64,000 bases of DNA, from NCBI RefSeq assembly GCF_005771435.1, contig NZ_VANI01000011.1, positions 62,001 through 126,000 on the forward strand, read 5' to 3'. This document shows, piece by piece, positions 27,966 to 37,163 of this stretch. A program made the translations under genes and the position numbers. Source of the DNA: Microbulbifer harenosus (GTDB taxonomy: Bacteria > Pseudomonadota > Gammaproteobacteria > Pseudomonadales > Cellvibrionaceae). The notes under the pieces were generated by a model, which was not told where the DNA came from, searched no databases, and worked only from the letters and a program-made list of their open reading frames with translations. Numbering within the stretch: the first letter of the stretch is position 1; each line of letters starts with the position of its first letter.

Positions 27966-29108
27966 TTACGCTGCCGCAGGCGCCAGATGGAACTGCTCCA
28001 TCATGATCTGCAGGCGCTTGCGCTGCATTTTGAGGCTGTATTCCAGCTCTTTTACCCGGGTGCGGATAGCTGCGTTCTCCCACTTGCTCACTAAGCGCTC
28101 GCGGGCGTTTTCGTAGCGCTGCTGCTGCAGTTCCTTCCACTCGGCGAGAGCCGCGGAAAAATCCTGTGCTTCGCGTTCCAGCAGCTCTCTCCAGCTCTCT
28201 TTGTGCTTGGAGTTCTCCAGCTTCTGCTCGGCGCGTTTGAACTGCATGGACAGCATGGCGCGCTGGATGCGCATCGCCGGCACGGTTTTCAGATTGCGCG
28301 CCAGCCCCAGCCAGCTGGCGGTTTTGATCAGCCACTTGGTGGGATCCCACTGGTACCAGCGAATGCCATTGCGGTAGTCGGTTTGAAAAATATGGTGGTA
28401 GTTGTGGTAACCCTCGCCGAAGGTGAAAAACGCCAGCAGGTCGTTGTCGCGGGCGGTGTTCTCGTCGGTGTAGGGGCGGCGGCCCCAGATATGCGCCAGA
28501 GAATTAATGAAGAACGTAGTGTGGTGATTGACCACAATACGCAACACGCCCGCCAACAGCATCATGCCCAGCACGTCGCCGGTCAGCAGTCCCAGGACCA
28601 GAGGCACGCCAACGTTCATCGCCACGGTGATCGGGACATAGTGGTTGTGCTGCCACATTACGATCTTATCCCGCTGAAGATCCTTGGCGTTGTCGAAATC
28701 CACCTCGCCGCTGGGGTATTCACGCAACATCCAGCCAATATGGGAGAACCAGAAACCGCGCTTGGCGGAGTAGGGGTCCTGATCGTTGTCGTCGCAGTGA
28801 CGGTGGTGGCGGCGGTGTCCGGAACACCAGATCAGGGCGCTGTTCTGCAGCGCGGCGGCGCCGAACAAGGCGTAGAACAGACGCAGCGACCAATGCGCTT
28901 CATAAGTGCGGTGAGACCAGAGGCGGTGATAGCCCGCGGTAATGGAAAATCCGCAAAAGGCGCCCAGAACGGCAAACGCCAGCCACTGGTACCAGTGATA
29001 GCCCACCAGGACACCGTACAGCGGAACCAGTACCAGGGCCGCGAGCGCGGTACTGGCAAACAGAATCGTAGTCAGCCAGATGCGGGGAGCTTCGGGAACA
29101 GCATTCAT
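27966..29108 (-). CDS. Membrane fatty acid desaturase (delta-9 type)
   Basis: The 380-aa product is an integral membrane di-iron desaturase of the acyl-CoA/phospholipid delta-9 group, which introduces double bases of unsaturation into acyl chains to adjust membrane fluidity. The three histidine boxes are intact: HRLWSH at 61-66, HRRHH at 98-102 and HNYHH at 235-239. Four hydrophobic segments flank them in the usual pairs. The last 90 residues form a charged, probably coiled-coil tail (many Glu, Arg, Lys and Gln) that is longer than in minimal desaturases. ATG 29108 is chosen over an upstream in-frame start. Regiospecificity is inferred from family resemblance. Confidence 0.88.
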   Translation of the reverse strand: MNAVPEAPRIWLTTILFASTALAALVLVPLYGVLVGYHWYQWLAFAVLGAFCGFSITAGYHRLWSHRTYEAHWSLRLFYALFGAAALQNSALIWCSGHRRHHRHCDDNDQDPYSAKRGFWFSHIGWMLREYPSGEVDFDNAKDLQRDKIVMWQHNHYVPITVAMNVGVPLVLGLLTGDVLGMMLLAGVLRIVVNHHTTFFINSLAHIWGRRPYTDENTARDNDLLAFFTFGEGYHNYHHIFQTDYRNGIRWYQWDPTKWLIKTASWLGLARNLKTVPAMRIQRAMLSMQFKRAEQKLENSKHKESWRELLEREAQDFSAALAEWKELQQQRYENARERLVSKWENAAIRTRVKELEYSLKMQRKRLQIMMEQFHLAPAAA

Positions 29109-29236
29109 AGTTACAACCTTGTTAGAGCCAACAGCGCAGATGCTACCCCAGATACCCCGTACGAACACCTTTCGGAGAGGACCAGGTGATAAATTTTGAG
29201 AATAGTTAGTCAGTTAATGTCCAAATGAATGGTTTG

Positions 29237-29253
29237 TGCGCGCTTTTGGTGCA
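29237..29253. promoter_or_regulatory. NtrC-like enhancer half-palindrome
   Basis: TGCGCG, five bases, GGTGCA matches the NtrC site pattern TGCACC-N5-GGTGCA at 10 of 12 positions. It is centred about 190 bases before the predicted start of the small-RNA candidate, a normal distance for a sigma-54 enhancer. The left half is imperfect, so this is a hypothesis. Confidence 0.35.
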
Positions 29254-29410
29254 AAAAAGGAATTTTGCGTTCCGATTTGGGTCAAGCGCTGTCATTTTTT
29301 CGTAACAACGCCCCAATTAGCAAAATGCTATCAGCATCAGCCAGATTGAGTTGGATAATATTTGTTCGCAAACGGCCGTTGGAACAGGTTTTCACTGTTT
29401 TTTAAAAAGT

Positions 29411-29425
29411 TGGCACACCAATTGC
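29411..29425 (+). promoter_or_regulatory. Sigma-54 (RpoN) promoter
   Basis: TGGCACACCAATTGC fits the sigma-54 consensus TGGCAC-N5-TTGC exactly, with GG and GC separated by ten bases. The predicted transcription start is about 29437. No coding start with a ribosome site follows at a sensible distance, which points to a non-coding transcript. Confidence 0.75.
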
Positions 29426-29436
29426 TTTATCTAGTG

Positions 29437-29558
29437 TGTAGGCCACTTGGCCTGCGCTCCGGGAATCCATCACGGGTTATGGCATACGAAATAATGCGTG
29501 ACTTCCCGTTTTCTCTCATCATCGCTATTTTGGGCCCCGCACTGCGGGGCCTTTTTTT
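29437..29558 (+). ncRNA. Candidate sigma-54-dependent small RNA
   Basis: The interval from the sigma-54 promoter to a strong intrinsic terminator would give an RNA of about 122 nt. The 3' end is GGCCCCGC-ACT-GCGGGGCC followed by seven T, typical of Hfq-binding small RNAs, and the stretch before it is rich in pyrimidines (TTCCCGTTTTCTCTCATCATC). A GGCCACTTGGCC hairpin lies near the 5' end. It lacks the repeated CA motifs of CrcZ. It lies between two divergent genes and is not the leader of the kinase gene, since the terminator precedes that gene's start by about 85 bases. Identity is unknown. Confidence 0.6.
29533..29558 (+). terminator. Intrinsic terminator ending the small-RNA candidate
   Basis: An eight-base-pair GC stem (GGCCCCGC with GCGGGGCC, ACT loop) is followed by TTTTTTT. 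There is no upstream plus-strand gene for it to terminate within 400 bases, other than the small-RNA candidate. Confidence 0.9.
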
Positions 29559-29643
29559 ATCCGCCGATAAGTGATTCACTTGCTCAATAGTCCGCCGTTT
29601 CAGCGGAATCCAAATTCCACAGTACGAGCCCGACGGCAACACG

Positions 29644-31662
29644 GTGTCGAACCCAGTACCTCCACAACCCACAGCGGTCGGCCTGAACCTTGCCACCCCC
29701 GGCGAGCTTGAAGGGTTACCGCCAGCGCAGGCGCTTACACAGGTGCAGTACCTGCACGACCTGCTGTTAAGTGCCACTCGCGGTGTATGGGAGTGGCACC
29801 CGGCCAGTGGCGTGCAGCGGGCCACGGGTAATCTATGGTTGCAGCTGCACCGGGACCCGGAGGCCGCGCTTGCCGGCGTCTGGACCGGGGATCTGGCGCT
29901 GGTGCACTCAGATGACCGCGACAGCCTGCAGTCGTTGCGCCATCGCCTCTGCCTGCAGGGCAATTTTGTTGATACCACCATCCGCGCATTTGCTCACAAC
30001 GGGCAGCCGCTCTGGTTGCGGTTGTGGGGCCGCGCCTTTACCGACTCCGCAGGTGAGCGCTTCTTTCTGGGCGGCTGTACCGATTACAGCGAGTCTTTTT
30101 CTCCCCGCTCTCTCTCGTATTTTTCCGGCGAGCGCATTCAATGTGCGCTGGATGCCGTTGGCGATGGCCTGTGGGAATGGGATCTGCGCGTGGACGAAGT
30201 GGTTCTCGATGCCGCCTGCTGGCGCATGTTGGGTTACACGCGAGGCCCGGAAGACTCGGATGCGCGCACGGCGCTGGCGCGCTGGAAGACCCACATGCAG
30301 CCGGACGACTACCCCGAAGTAAAGCAGGCGATGGAAGACAATGTGCGCGAGCAATTGCCACTGGACATAGAGTTTCGCCTGCGGCACCGGGAGGGCGGAG
30401 TCGTCTGGGTGCGCTGCCGGGGCAATGTTCAATGCAGCAGTGGGGGGCAACCGATCCGGGTAGTCGGTACGCTGCAGGACATCACCGCGGGCAAGAAAAA
30501 GCAACTCCGATTGGAAGAGGAGCTGCGTCGGCTCAAGCAGGAAAACAGCGAGCGCAATACCCTGATCTCCAGCCTCAGCCACGAGCTGCGCACACCGCTG
30601 AACGCCATTCTCGGTTACAGTCAGATGGTGGAGCTGGATCAGAGCTTGAATCCTGACCAGCGATTGCGTCTGGGAGAAATCCGCAAGGCGGGGCAGCACA
30701 TGCTGCACCTGGTGGGGGACGTACTGGACCTGGCGCGCATCGACAGCAGCCGCCTGGCACCGTCTATTGAACCGATACAACCGGCCTCGCTGGTGGCGGA
30801 TTGTCGCCAGTTGTTGGAGCCGCTGGCAGAGACCCGCAAGGTGAGCCTTACCTTTGAGGCGCTGGGCTGGGAGCGCGCCTATATCCTGGCGGATCGCGTG
30901 CGCTTCAAGCAGGTGGTGTTAAACCTGATGGGCAACGCCATTAAGTACAACCGGGAGAACGGGCGGGTCGTAATCAGTTTTGCGCCCCAGGCAGAAGGGT
31001 GGTTGCGGCTCAGTGTATTGGACACGGGGTGCGGTATCGCCGCCGACAAACAGGCGCAGGTGTTCGAGCCTTTCAACCGTCTCGGTGCCGAGCGCGGAAA
31101 AATCGAGGGCACCGGTGTGGGGCTCGCCATTGCCCGGCAGCTGACGGAAGCCATGGGGGGGCGCATCGGTTTTGACAGCGAAGAGGGGCAGGGCTCGGTA
31201 TTCTGGATCGAATTCATGATGAACGACGCCCCTCATGAAGTATTGCAGATGGCGGCGCGTCCGGATTACGCACGGATGCTGCCGAGCTGCCGGGTGCTGT
31301 ATGTCGCCGGCAGGACTTCTGCAGCCAGCCGCATGCGGTCAGTGTTGGCCTCGGTGCACCAGGTGGAAGTCCAGATCGCCACGGACGCCATGAAGGGTAT
31401 CTTCGCGGCGCGCACTGTCCGCCCGGATGTTATTCTGCTGGACGGCGACCTGCCGGGGGTTTCCCTGCAGGACTTCGCTGCCATTATCCGCGGCGACAGC
31501 GCCACCGCGCATATACCGCTACTCGGTATTGTCGATCAGCGCTGCCGGCATGTAGACGTGTGTGTGCCCACTTCCTACGATCTGGCGTCGCTGTCTGAAG
31601 GGCTGCGCTACAGCCTTGCATCCAGGGATACCGGAGGCGCTGCGGATCAGGAGAGCAGGTGA
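29644..31662 (+). CDS. PAS-domain sensor histidine kinase with degenerate C-terminal receiver
   Basis: The 672-aa product has no membrane segment and is probably cytoplasmic. It shows two PAS-type sensor domains (about 45-150 and 165-285, each with a xVWEW/LWEW start), the HisKA dimerisation box SLSHELRTPLNAIL with the phosphorylated His near 313, and the HATPase box with NLMGNAIKYN, DTGCGIA and GTGVGLAI. The final domain (about 545-650) looks like a receiver with an Asp near 600 in ILLDGDLPG, but it lacks the acidic pair and the conserved C-terminal Lys, so it may not be phosphorylated normally. The start is GTG. It lies upstream of a c-di-GMP enzyme and may feed into it. Confidence 0.85.
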   Translation: MSNPVPPQPTAVGLNLATPGELEGLPPAQALTQVQYLHDLLLSATRGVWEWHPASGVQRATGNLWLQLHRDPEAALAGVWTGDLALVHSDDRDSLQSLRHRLCLQGNFVDTTIRAFAHNGQPLWLRLWGRAFTDSAGERFFLGGCTDYSESFSPRSLSYFSGERIQCALDAVGDGLWEWDLRVDEVVLDAACWRMLGYTRGPEDSDARTALARWKTHMQPDDYPEVKQAMEDNVREQLPLDIEFRLRHREGGVVWVRCRGNVQCSSGGQPIRVVGTLQDITAGKKKQLRLEEELRRLKQENSERNTLISSLSHELRTPLNAILGYSQMVELDQSLNPDQRLRLGEIRKAGQHMLHLVGDVLDLARIDSSRLAPSIEPIQPASLVADCRQLLEPLAETRKVSLTFEALGWERAYILADRVRFKQVVLNLMGNAIKYNRENGRVVISFAPQAEGWLRLSVLDTGCGIAADKQAQVFEPFNRLGAERGKIEGTGVGLAIARQLTEAMGGRIGFDSEEGQGSVFWIEFMMNDAPHEVLQMAARPDYARMLPSCRVLYVAGRTSAASRMRSVLASVHQVEVQIATDAMKGIFAARTVRPDVILLDGDLPGVSLQDFAAIIRGDSATAHIPLLGIVDQRCRHVDVCVPTSYDLASLSEGLRYSLASRDTGGAADQESR

Positions 31663-31779
31663 AACCAGCGGTTTGTGCTGGATAACTTGTGTTGGAAAAA
31701 GAAATCAGGGCATCAGCGATCACATCGGGCTGAGCCTGCCAGACAATAAAAACAAAGTTTCAACAGGAAGTTGTGCTCG

Positions 31780-34700
31780 ATGTCCCTTCACGACGCAAGT
31801 GAAAATCTGAAGGCCGGCCGCGCAGCGGTGACCACTCGTCGGCGGGAAATGTTGCTGAGCCAGGCGCTGCTACTGTTGGCGGGCAGCTTTTGTCTGGCCT
31901 ATTTTTGCAAAAATTTCCTTTCCTTCAGCGATGGCGTCGCCATTATTTGGCTGGCGGATGCACTCGCCATTGCTGCGCTGTATCGGCATGAAGCACGCAC
32001 CTGGCCGTTGCTGCTGGCCGCGACTTTCAGCGGAAATCTGCTGGCGGCGCTGGCCAGCGGATTGGAACTGTTCATTGCACCTCTGTACTCCCTGGCCGGT
32101 GTCGCCGAGGTGGCGGTCGCTGCCGGCATGCTGCGTTACTTCTGCGCGGATGGCGATTTCTTCGGTAGTCTGTGGCGCTGGATCAGGTTCATTTTTTTTG
32201 GTGCTTTTCTTTCGACGGTGGTCGGGGCGAGTATCGGCGCCGGCGTTGCAGCTTATTTCCGCAGTTTGCCGTTTGGAGAGGTGTTCCTGCTCTGGTATCT
32301 CGCAGATGCCATCGGCATCTGCATGTTTCTGCCACTGATCCATCTGCTTACCAGTGAGCCCAGCGCCAGGGCTTCGTTTGCCCGCGCTGATCTTCGTCTG
32401 CTGTCGGTGGGGGTGGGCGCTCTGGTCAGCATCCTGTTACTGCTGTTGGTATTTCCGGATCCGTTCGTATTCATCACGCTTCCGCTGATATGGGCGGCCG
32501 CCCGCCTGGACTTGCCGCAGGCACTGCTGGTGATCTTCTCTGCGGCATTGATGCTACTGATGCTATTGATCAATGGTCCGCAATGGTTGCCGGAAAAATT
32601 GCGCAACGCGCGCAATATCCTGGATTTTCTGCCGTTGTATGTGGGATTGGTGCCGGCCTACGTAATGGCGGTTACCTCTGGTATCGAACGCAAGCGAAGC
32701 CAGCGGATTATTGAGGTGGAGAGCAGCTTTCGCGCGGCTATGGGGTCTTCCCGGATCGGAATGCTGCTGGTGTCGCTGGACAATCGCATCCTCCAGGCCA
32801 ACCCAAGTTTCTGTCGTTTTATCGGCTATTCGGAAGTGGAGTTGCGCGGGCTCAGTATTCGCGAAGTAGTCTGCTTCGCGGATTCTGCGGCCAGCCTGAA
32901 CGGGACTGGCCTGCACAATCCGCTGATTGATGTTCAGTTGGGATTCGTGCAGGACGCCGAGTGGCGCTTCCTACGCAAGAGTGGCGAGCGAATCTGGGGC
33001 CATTGGTCCTGCAGTCTCGCCCGCGGCGCACGCAATGAGCCGCTATATGCCGTGGTGCAGGTGGAAGACATCGACTGGAGAAAACACAGCGAGACCCAGT
33101 TGGCAAAGGCCGAGGAGCGCTGGAAATTTTCCCTTACGGTTACCGGTCAGGTTGTGTACGACTGGGATCTCACTAGCGGCAAAACCTTTTTCTCGGAGTG
33201 GCTCAGCAGTGGTGTGGGAATTGAGGCCGCGCATCTGACCAGCCGCCAGGACTGGATTGACCGGGTCAACCCTGAAGACCGCCAGCGGCTGTTGCAGGCT
33301 CAGCGCGAGCATTTTAGCGGGCTCGCTCGGGATATCGACTGTCAGTACCGGGTGCGCACGGATTCAGGTTCTGCGCGCTGGATTCACGAGGTTGCTCACG
33401 TCATGGAATCCGGTGAAGGTGGCGAACCGCTGCGCCTTATCGGTGTGCTGCGGGATATCACCGACAACAAAAATATGGCGCGCTCGCTGGAGGAGGAAAA
33501 AGAACATTTGCAGGTTACCCTGAATGCCATCGCCGACGCGGTGATTGCGACCGATCCACTGCAACAGATCACCTTCATGAACCCGGTGGCAGAGCAGCTC
33601 ACCGGATGGCCGCTGGGAGAAGTGAAGGGCAAGACCGTCAGCGCGGTGCTGCAGATGGCCAACGGCCGTGACGGCGAACCGGTTTCCTGCCCCGTTACCG
33701 AGTGCCTCAGCAGCGTGATGCCGGTGTTCTCCTCCGAGGGTACGGTGCTGCATAACCGGCACGGCAACAGCTACGACGTGAAATGTTCCGCATCGCCCAT
33801 GCGCACTGGAGGCGGACAGCTGCTCGGTGCGGTGCTGGTGTTCCAGGACGTGACCGAAACCCGCGAGTTGATCCGGCAGCTGCGCTACAAGGCGAGCCAC
33901 GATGATCTCACCCGCCTGCCCAATCGCGAATCGTTCAAGCGGGATCTGATGGATGCGGTCGCCAGCGTACGCAATACCGAAACGGTGCATGTGCTCGCGT
34001 ATATGGATCTCGACCGCTTCAAGGTCATCAATGACAGTGCCGGGCATCAGGCGGGTGATGCACTGCTGCGCAATGTGGCGCGATTTCTGCGCGGCGAGTT
34101 GCGGGAGAACGACAGCGTGGCGCGTCTCGGCGGCGACGAGTTCGGCATTCTGCTGCGCGATTGCAACAAAGAGCAGGCGCGGCGGCGCTGTGAACAACTG
34201 GTACGGAAAATCGTCGCGCTGCGTTTCCCCTGGGGCGGTCGTATTTTCGATGTGGGCGCCAGTGTGGGCGTAACCGAAATCCGCCGCGATAACAGCCAGA
34301 TTGCCGATCTGATGAGCCAGGCGGATGTGGCTTGTTATTCCGCAAAACACGCCGGGCGCGGCGTGGTGATGTTGTACGAGACTGACAGCAGCGCCGCGGC
34401 GGATCAGCACCGCGAAATCCAAATGGCGTCGCGCATTCGCGAAGCACTGGATGAGAACCGTCTGCGCCTGTTCGCGCAGCCCATTGCCAGTGCCGTCGAT
34501 CCCGAAAGAATCAGTCATTACGAACTGCTGGTGCGTATGGTAGAGGCCGACGGCAGCCTGATTCCCCCCGGCGCGTTTATCCCTGCGGCGGAACGCTACG
34601 GACTGATGCTGCAAGTGGACAGCTGGGTGATGAATACGTTCCTGCGCGAGCAGGTAGCTGCCGTTGCGCGGAGCGGCCTGAGTTTTGCCATGAATCTGTC

Positions 34701-35223
34701 TGCCGAAGCCATCGGAGACAGCACTTTCCAGCAGAGCCTGTTTGCCCTACTGAAGGATTCCGCACTGCCGTTTGACCGCCTGGGGATCGAAATTACTGAA
34801 ACCGCGATGGTCAACCAGATGGAGAGCGCCAGCCGGTTTGTTGCCACTCTGCGGGAAATGGGCTGCAAGGTGGCGCTGGATGATTTTGGCAATGGCCTGA
34901 GTTCCTTCAACTACCTGAAAGCATTTGCCATTGATTACATCAAGATCGATGGCAGTTTCGTAAGGCAGGTGGAATCGAATTTTGTCGACCTGATGATCGT
35001 CGAGTCCATCAACCAGGTTGCGCACCGCCTGAAGGCGCGCACCATTGCCGAATATGTGGAAGACGCAGCCACCGCGGAAAGGCTCAACAAAATCGGAGTG
35101 GATCTGCTGCAGGGCTATTACATCGGGCGGCCACTGCCGCTTGAAGATTTGCTGGCGGAGAGCGCTGCGGAGTGTGATGTCAGCGAGTATGGGGAAGTCG
35201 TCAGGCTTGAGCTGGGGAGCTGA
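31780..35223 (+). CDS. MASE1-PAS-GGDEF-EAL c-di-GMP turnover protein
   Basis: The 1147-aa product is a membrane-bound c-di-GMP signalling enzyme. It starts with a MASE1-type block of about eight hydrophobic segments (25-310), followed by three PAS domains (about 312-430, 440-565 and 570-690), a GGDEF domain and an EAL domain. The GGDEF box near 784 is intact, and an RxxD inhibitory site (REND) lies five residues before it, as in product-inhibited cyclases. The EAL domain keeps the catalytic set: ELL in place of EAL near 914, MNLS, EITE, DDFG, YIKIDG and LQGY. Either activity could dominate. ATG 31780 has AGGAAG upstream. Confidence 0.9.
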   Translation: MSLHDASENLKAGRAAVTTRRREMLLSQALLLLAGSFCLAYFCKNFLSFSDGVAIIWLADALAIAALYRHEARTWPLLLAATFSGNLLAALASGLELFIAPLYSLAGVAEVAVAAGMLRYFCADGDFFGSLWRWIRFIFFGAFLSTVVGASIGAGVAAYFRSLPFGEVFLLWYLADAIGICMFLPLIHLLTSEPSARASFARADLRLLSVGVGALVSILLLLLVFPDPFVFITLPLIWAAARLDLPQALLVIFSAALMLLMLLINGPQWLPEKLRNARNILDFLPLYVGLVPAYVMAVTSGIERKRSQRIIEVESSFRAAMGSSRIGMLLVSLDNRILQANPSFCRFIGYSEVELRGLSIREVVCFADSAASLNGTGLHNPLIDVQLGFVQDAEWRFLRKSGERIWGHWSCSLARGARNEPLYAVVQVEDIDWRKHSETQLAKAEERWKFSLTVTGQVVYDWDLTSGKTFFSEWLSSGVGIEAAHLTSRQDWIDRVNPEDRQRLLQAQREHFSGLARDIDCQYRVRTDSGSARWIHEVAHVMESGEGGEPLRLIGVLRDITDNKNMARSLEEEKEHLQVTLNAIADAVIATDPLQQITFMNPVAEQLTGWPLGEVKGKTVSAVLQMANGRDGEPVSCPVTECLSSVMPVFSSEGTVLHNRHGNSYDVKCSASPMRTGGGQLLGAVLVFQDVTETRELIRQLRYKASHDDLTRLPNRESFKRDLMDAVASVRNTETVHVLAYMDLDRFKVINDSAGHQAGDALLRNVARFLRGELRENDSVARLGGDEFGILLRDCNKEQARRRCEQLVRKIVALRFPWGGRIFDVGASVGVTEIRRDNSQIADLMSQADVACYSAKHAGRGVVMLYETDSSAAADQHREIQMASRIREALDENRLRLFAQPIASAVDPERISHYELLVRMVEADGSLIPPGAFIPAAERYGLMLQVDSWVMNTFLREQVAAVARSGLSFAMNLSAEAIGDSTFQQSLFALLKDSALPFDRLGIEITETAMVNQMESASRFVATLREMGCKVALDDFGNGLSSFNYLKAFAIDYIKIDGSFVRQVESNFVDLMIVESINQVAHRLKARTIAEYVEDAATAERLNKIGVDLLQGYYIGRPLPLEDLLAESAAECDVSEYGEVVRLELGS

Positions 35224-35243
35224 ACCGGCCGGGGCCGGTTCAG
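35220..35243. other. GC-rich hairpin between convergent genes
   Basis: CTGAACCGGCC pairs almost perfectly with GGCCGGTTCAG around a very short loop, overlapping the stop of the upstream gene. There is no T-run, so terminator function is uncertain. It lies between the GGDEF-EAL gene and the convergent suhB. Confidence 0.45.
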
Positions 35244-35263
35244 TACAGGTGTGCGGTAGATTA

Positions 35264-36067
35264 CTAGCGGATCTTGCCCAGGTGCTTGCCCACGATCTGC
35301 AGTAGCGGCTTGAAGGTTTTAGGGGTGGCGCACACCAGATTGCCGCTGTCCAGGTAATCGTTGCCACCGCGGAAGTCGCTGATCAGGCCGCCGGCTTCTT
35401 TTACCAGCAGCGAACCCGCGGCGATATCCCAGGTGTTCAGGTACATTTCCCAGAAGCCGTCGAAGCGGCCCGCGGCCACATAGGCCAGGTCCAGCGCGGC
35501 GGCTCCGGGGCGGCGGATGCCGGCGGTCTGACCGGCAATTTCTTTCAGGGCCGCGAGGTAAGGGTCGATGTTATCCAGCGCGTGACCATTGAATGGGATA
35601 CCGGTGCCAATCAGCGCACCGTTTAACCCCTGGCGGCTGGATACGCGGATGCGACGGCCATTGAGTGCGGCGCCGCGACCGCGACTCGCGGTAAATTCTT
35701 CGCGCTTGATCGGATCCAGCACGACCGCGTGCTCGATCTGGCCGCGGTAGCGGCAGGCAATGGAAATGGCGAAGTGCGGGCAGCCGTGGATAAAGTTGGT
35801 GGTGCCGTCCAGCGGGTCGATGATCCACTCGTACTCCGGCTCAGCGCCCTCCTGCAGGCCGCTCTCCTCACCGCGAATACTGTGTTTGGGGAAGGCCTTG
35901 CGCAGATGGTAGATGATTTCCTGTTCGCTGGCCTTGTCCACTTCTGTCACGTAATCGTTGCGACCTTTCTCTTCAAACTTCATCAGGTCGCCGCGCTCCC
36001 AGGCACGTTCAATCAGTTCACCGGCCTTGCGCGCCGCGCGCAGGGCAATATTCAGCATGGGTTCCAT
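35264..36067 (-). CDS. suhB: Inositol-1-monophosphatase family protein SuhB
   Basis: The 267-aa product belongs to the Mg-dependent, Li-sensitive inositol monophosphatase family. It has the metal-binding Glu in GEESG near residue 67, the signature DPLDGTTNF near residue 84, and the second Asp motif WDIAAGSLLVKEAGG near residue 212. In E. coli SuhB also binds RNA polymerase-NusA complexes for rRNA antitermination. The start MEPMLNIALRAARKAG matches the E. coli N-terminus in position. It is divergent from trmJ, as in many gammaproteobacteria. Confidence 0.93.
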   Translation of the reverse strand: MEPMLNIALRAARKAGELIERAWERGDLMKFEEKGRNDYVTEVDKASEQEIIYHLRKAFPKHSIRGEESGLQEGAEPEYEWIIDPLDGTTNFIHGCPHFAISIACRYRGQIEHAVVLDPIKREEFTASRGRGAALNGRRIRVSSRQGLNGALIGTGIPFNGHALDNIDPYLAALKEIAGQTAGIRRPGAAALDLAYVAAGRFDGFWEMYLNTWDIAAGSLLVKEAGGLISDFRGGNDYLDSGNLVCATPKTFKPLLQIVGKHLGKIR

Positions 36068-36245
36068 AGGAATTCCGCGATCAGTTAGTGGATTCTAAAA
36101 AAGCAGCACCGGGCTTGCCGGGCGGGCGCGATTGTAGGGATTTCTGTGCAATTTTGCTACACTCCGCGCCCGTTTTGTAACACGCAAGTGTAGGCTCGGT
36201 AGTCGACCTGTGGCTACCCGACCCTGCCCGTATCCGGAAATCCCC

Positions 36246-37058
36246 ATGGCGACCTCTCCCTCTGAAACCGCAGCTTCCACCGCTTCCCGCTCCGCGCTCG
36301 AGGCGCTGGACAATATCCGCGTGGTACTGGTGAACAGCGCCCACCCGGGCAATATCGGCGGCGCCGCCCGCGCGCTCAAAAATATGGGCCTGAGCCAGCT
36401 GTACCTGGTACAGCCGCGGGAGTTCCCCGCTGCCAACGCGGTGTGGCGCGCCGCCGGGGCCGCCGAGCTGCTGGACAGCGCGGTGGTGGTCGAAAGTCTG
36501 GAAGAGGCGGTAGCGGACTGCGGCCTGGTGGTGGCCACCAGCGCCCGCGAGCGCCGTATTCCGTGGCCGCTGCTCACCCCGCGGGAGTGCGGGGTGCGCG
36601 CGGTGGCCGAAGCCAAAACCCACCCGGTGGCGCTGGTGTTCGGGCGCGAGGATCGCGGGCTCACTAACGAGGAGCTGCAGGCGTGCAATTTCCACGTGCA
36701 CATCCCGTCCAACCCGGAGTACAGCTCGCTGAATCTGGCCACCGCGGTGCAGGTGCTGGTGTACGAGGCGCGCATGGCTGCGCTGGAAGACGAGCGCGGC
36801 GAGGCGCTCAGCTTCAGCGACTGGGACCGCCCGCCGGCAAAAGCCTCGGATATGGAACTCTATTACGAACATCTGCAGCTGGCACTGGGCGAGCTGGGTT
36901 TTATCGATCCGGACAATCCCCGCCAGACCATGACCCGACTGCGTCGACTGTTCAGCCGAGTGCGTCCAGATGATATGGAGTTGGGTATCCTGCGCGGTAT
37001 GCTGACCGCGATCCAGAACCATATTTACCGCTCCGGTGGCAAGGGGCGACCCGACTGA
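36246..37058 (+). CDS. trmJ: tRNA (cytidine/uridine-32-2'-O)-methyltransferase TrmJ
   Basis: TrmJ methylates the ribose of nucleotide 32 in several tRNAs. The product is about 270 aa from ATG 36246; a GTG at 36210 would add 12 residues. SPOUT-family knot motifs are visible: NIGGAARALKNMGL near the start, VALVFGREDRGLTNEEL in the middle and IPSNPEYSSLNLATAVQVL. The C-terminal extension is helical and charged. The suhB-trmJ-iscR order is conserved in gammaproteobacteria. The divergent promoter region includes an extended -10-like TGCTACACT near 36155. Confidence 0.93.
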   Translation: MATSPSETAASTASRSALEALDNIRVVLVNSAHPGNIGGAARALKNMGLSQLYLVQPREFPAANAVWRAAGAAELLDSAVVVESLEEAVADCGLVVATSARERRIPWPLLTPRECGVRAVAEAKTHPVALVFGREDRGLTNEELQACNFHVHIPSNPEYSSLNLATAVQVLVYEARMAALEDERGEALSFSDWDRPPAKASDMELYYEHLQLALGELGFIDPDNPRQTMTRLRRLFSRVRPDDMELGILRGMLTAIQNHIYRSGGKGRPD

Positions 37059-37138
37059 TTGGTGTCCTGGTGGGGGAATCGCCGGTGATATGCCACAGAG
37101 CGCGGCGAGGATAACTAATTGGTATAACTGCCCGCCAA

Positions 37139-37163
37139 ATACCCGACCAGTTCGCTCGGCTAT
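37139..37163 (+). promoter_or_regulatory. IscR type 1 binding site, distal
   Basis: This 25-base site begins ATACCCGACC and ends TCGGCTAT. It fits the type 1 IscR consensus (ATA-TTGAC-N-TCGG-TAT form) well except at two TT-to-CC positions. It abuts the proximal site head to tail. Confidence 0.7.

Noticed and set aside
29237..29340. CbrB-type enhancer upstream of the small-RNA candidate
   Set aside because: Only one GTAACA half site (29302-29307) is present; the expected TGTTAC partner 14 bases away is missing.
29362..29574. A 70-codon plus-strand frame over the sigma-54 promoter and terminator
   Set aside because: It begins before the predicted transcription start, has no Shine-Dalgarno, and runs through the terminator hairpin.
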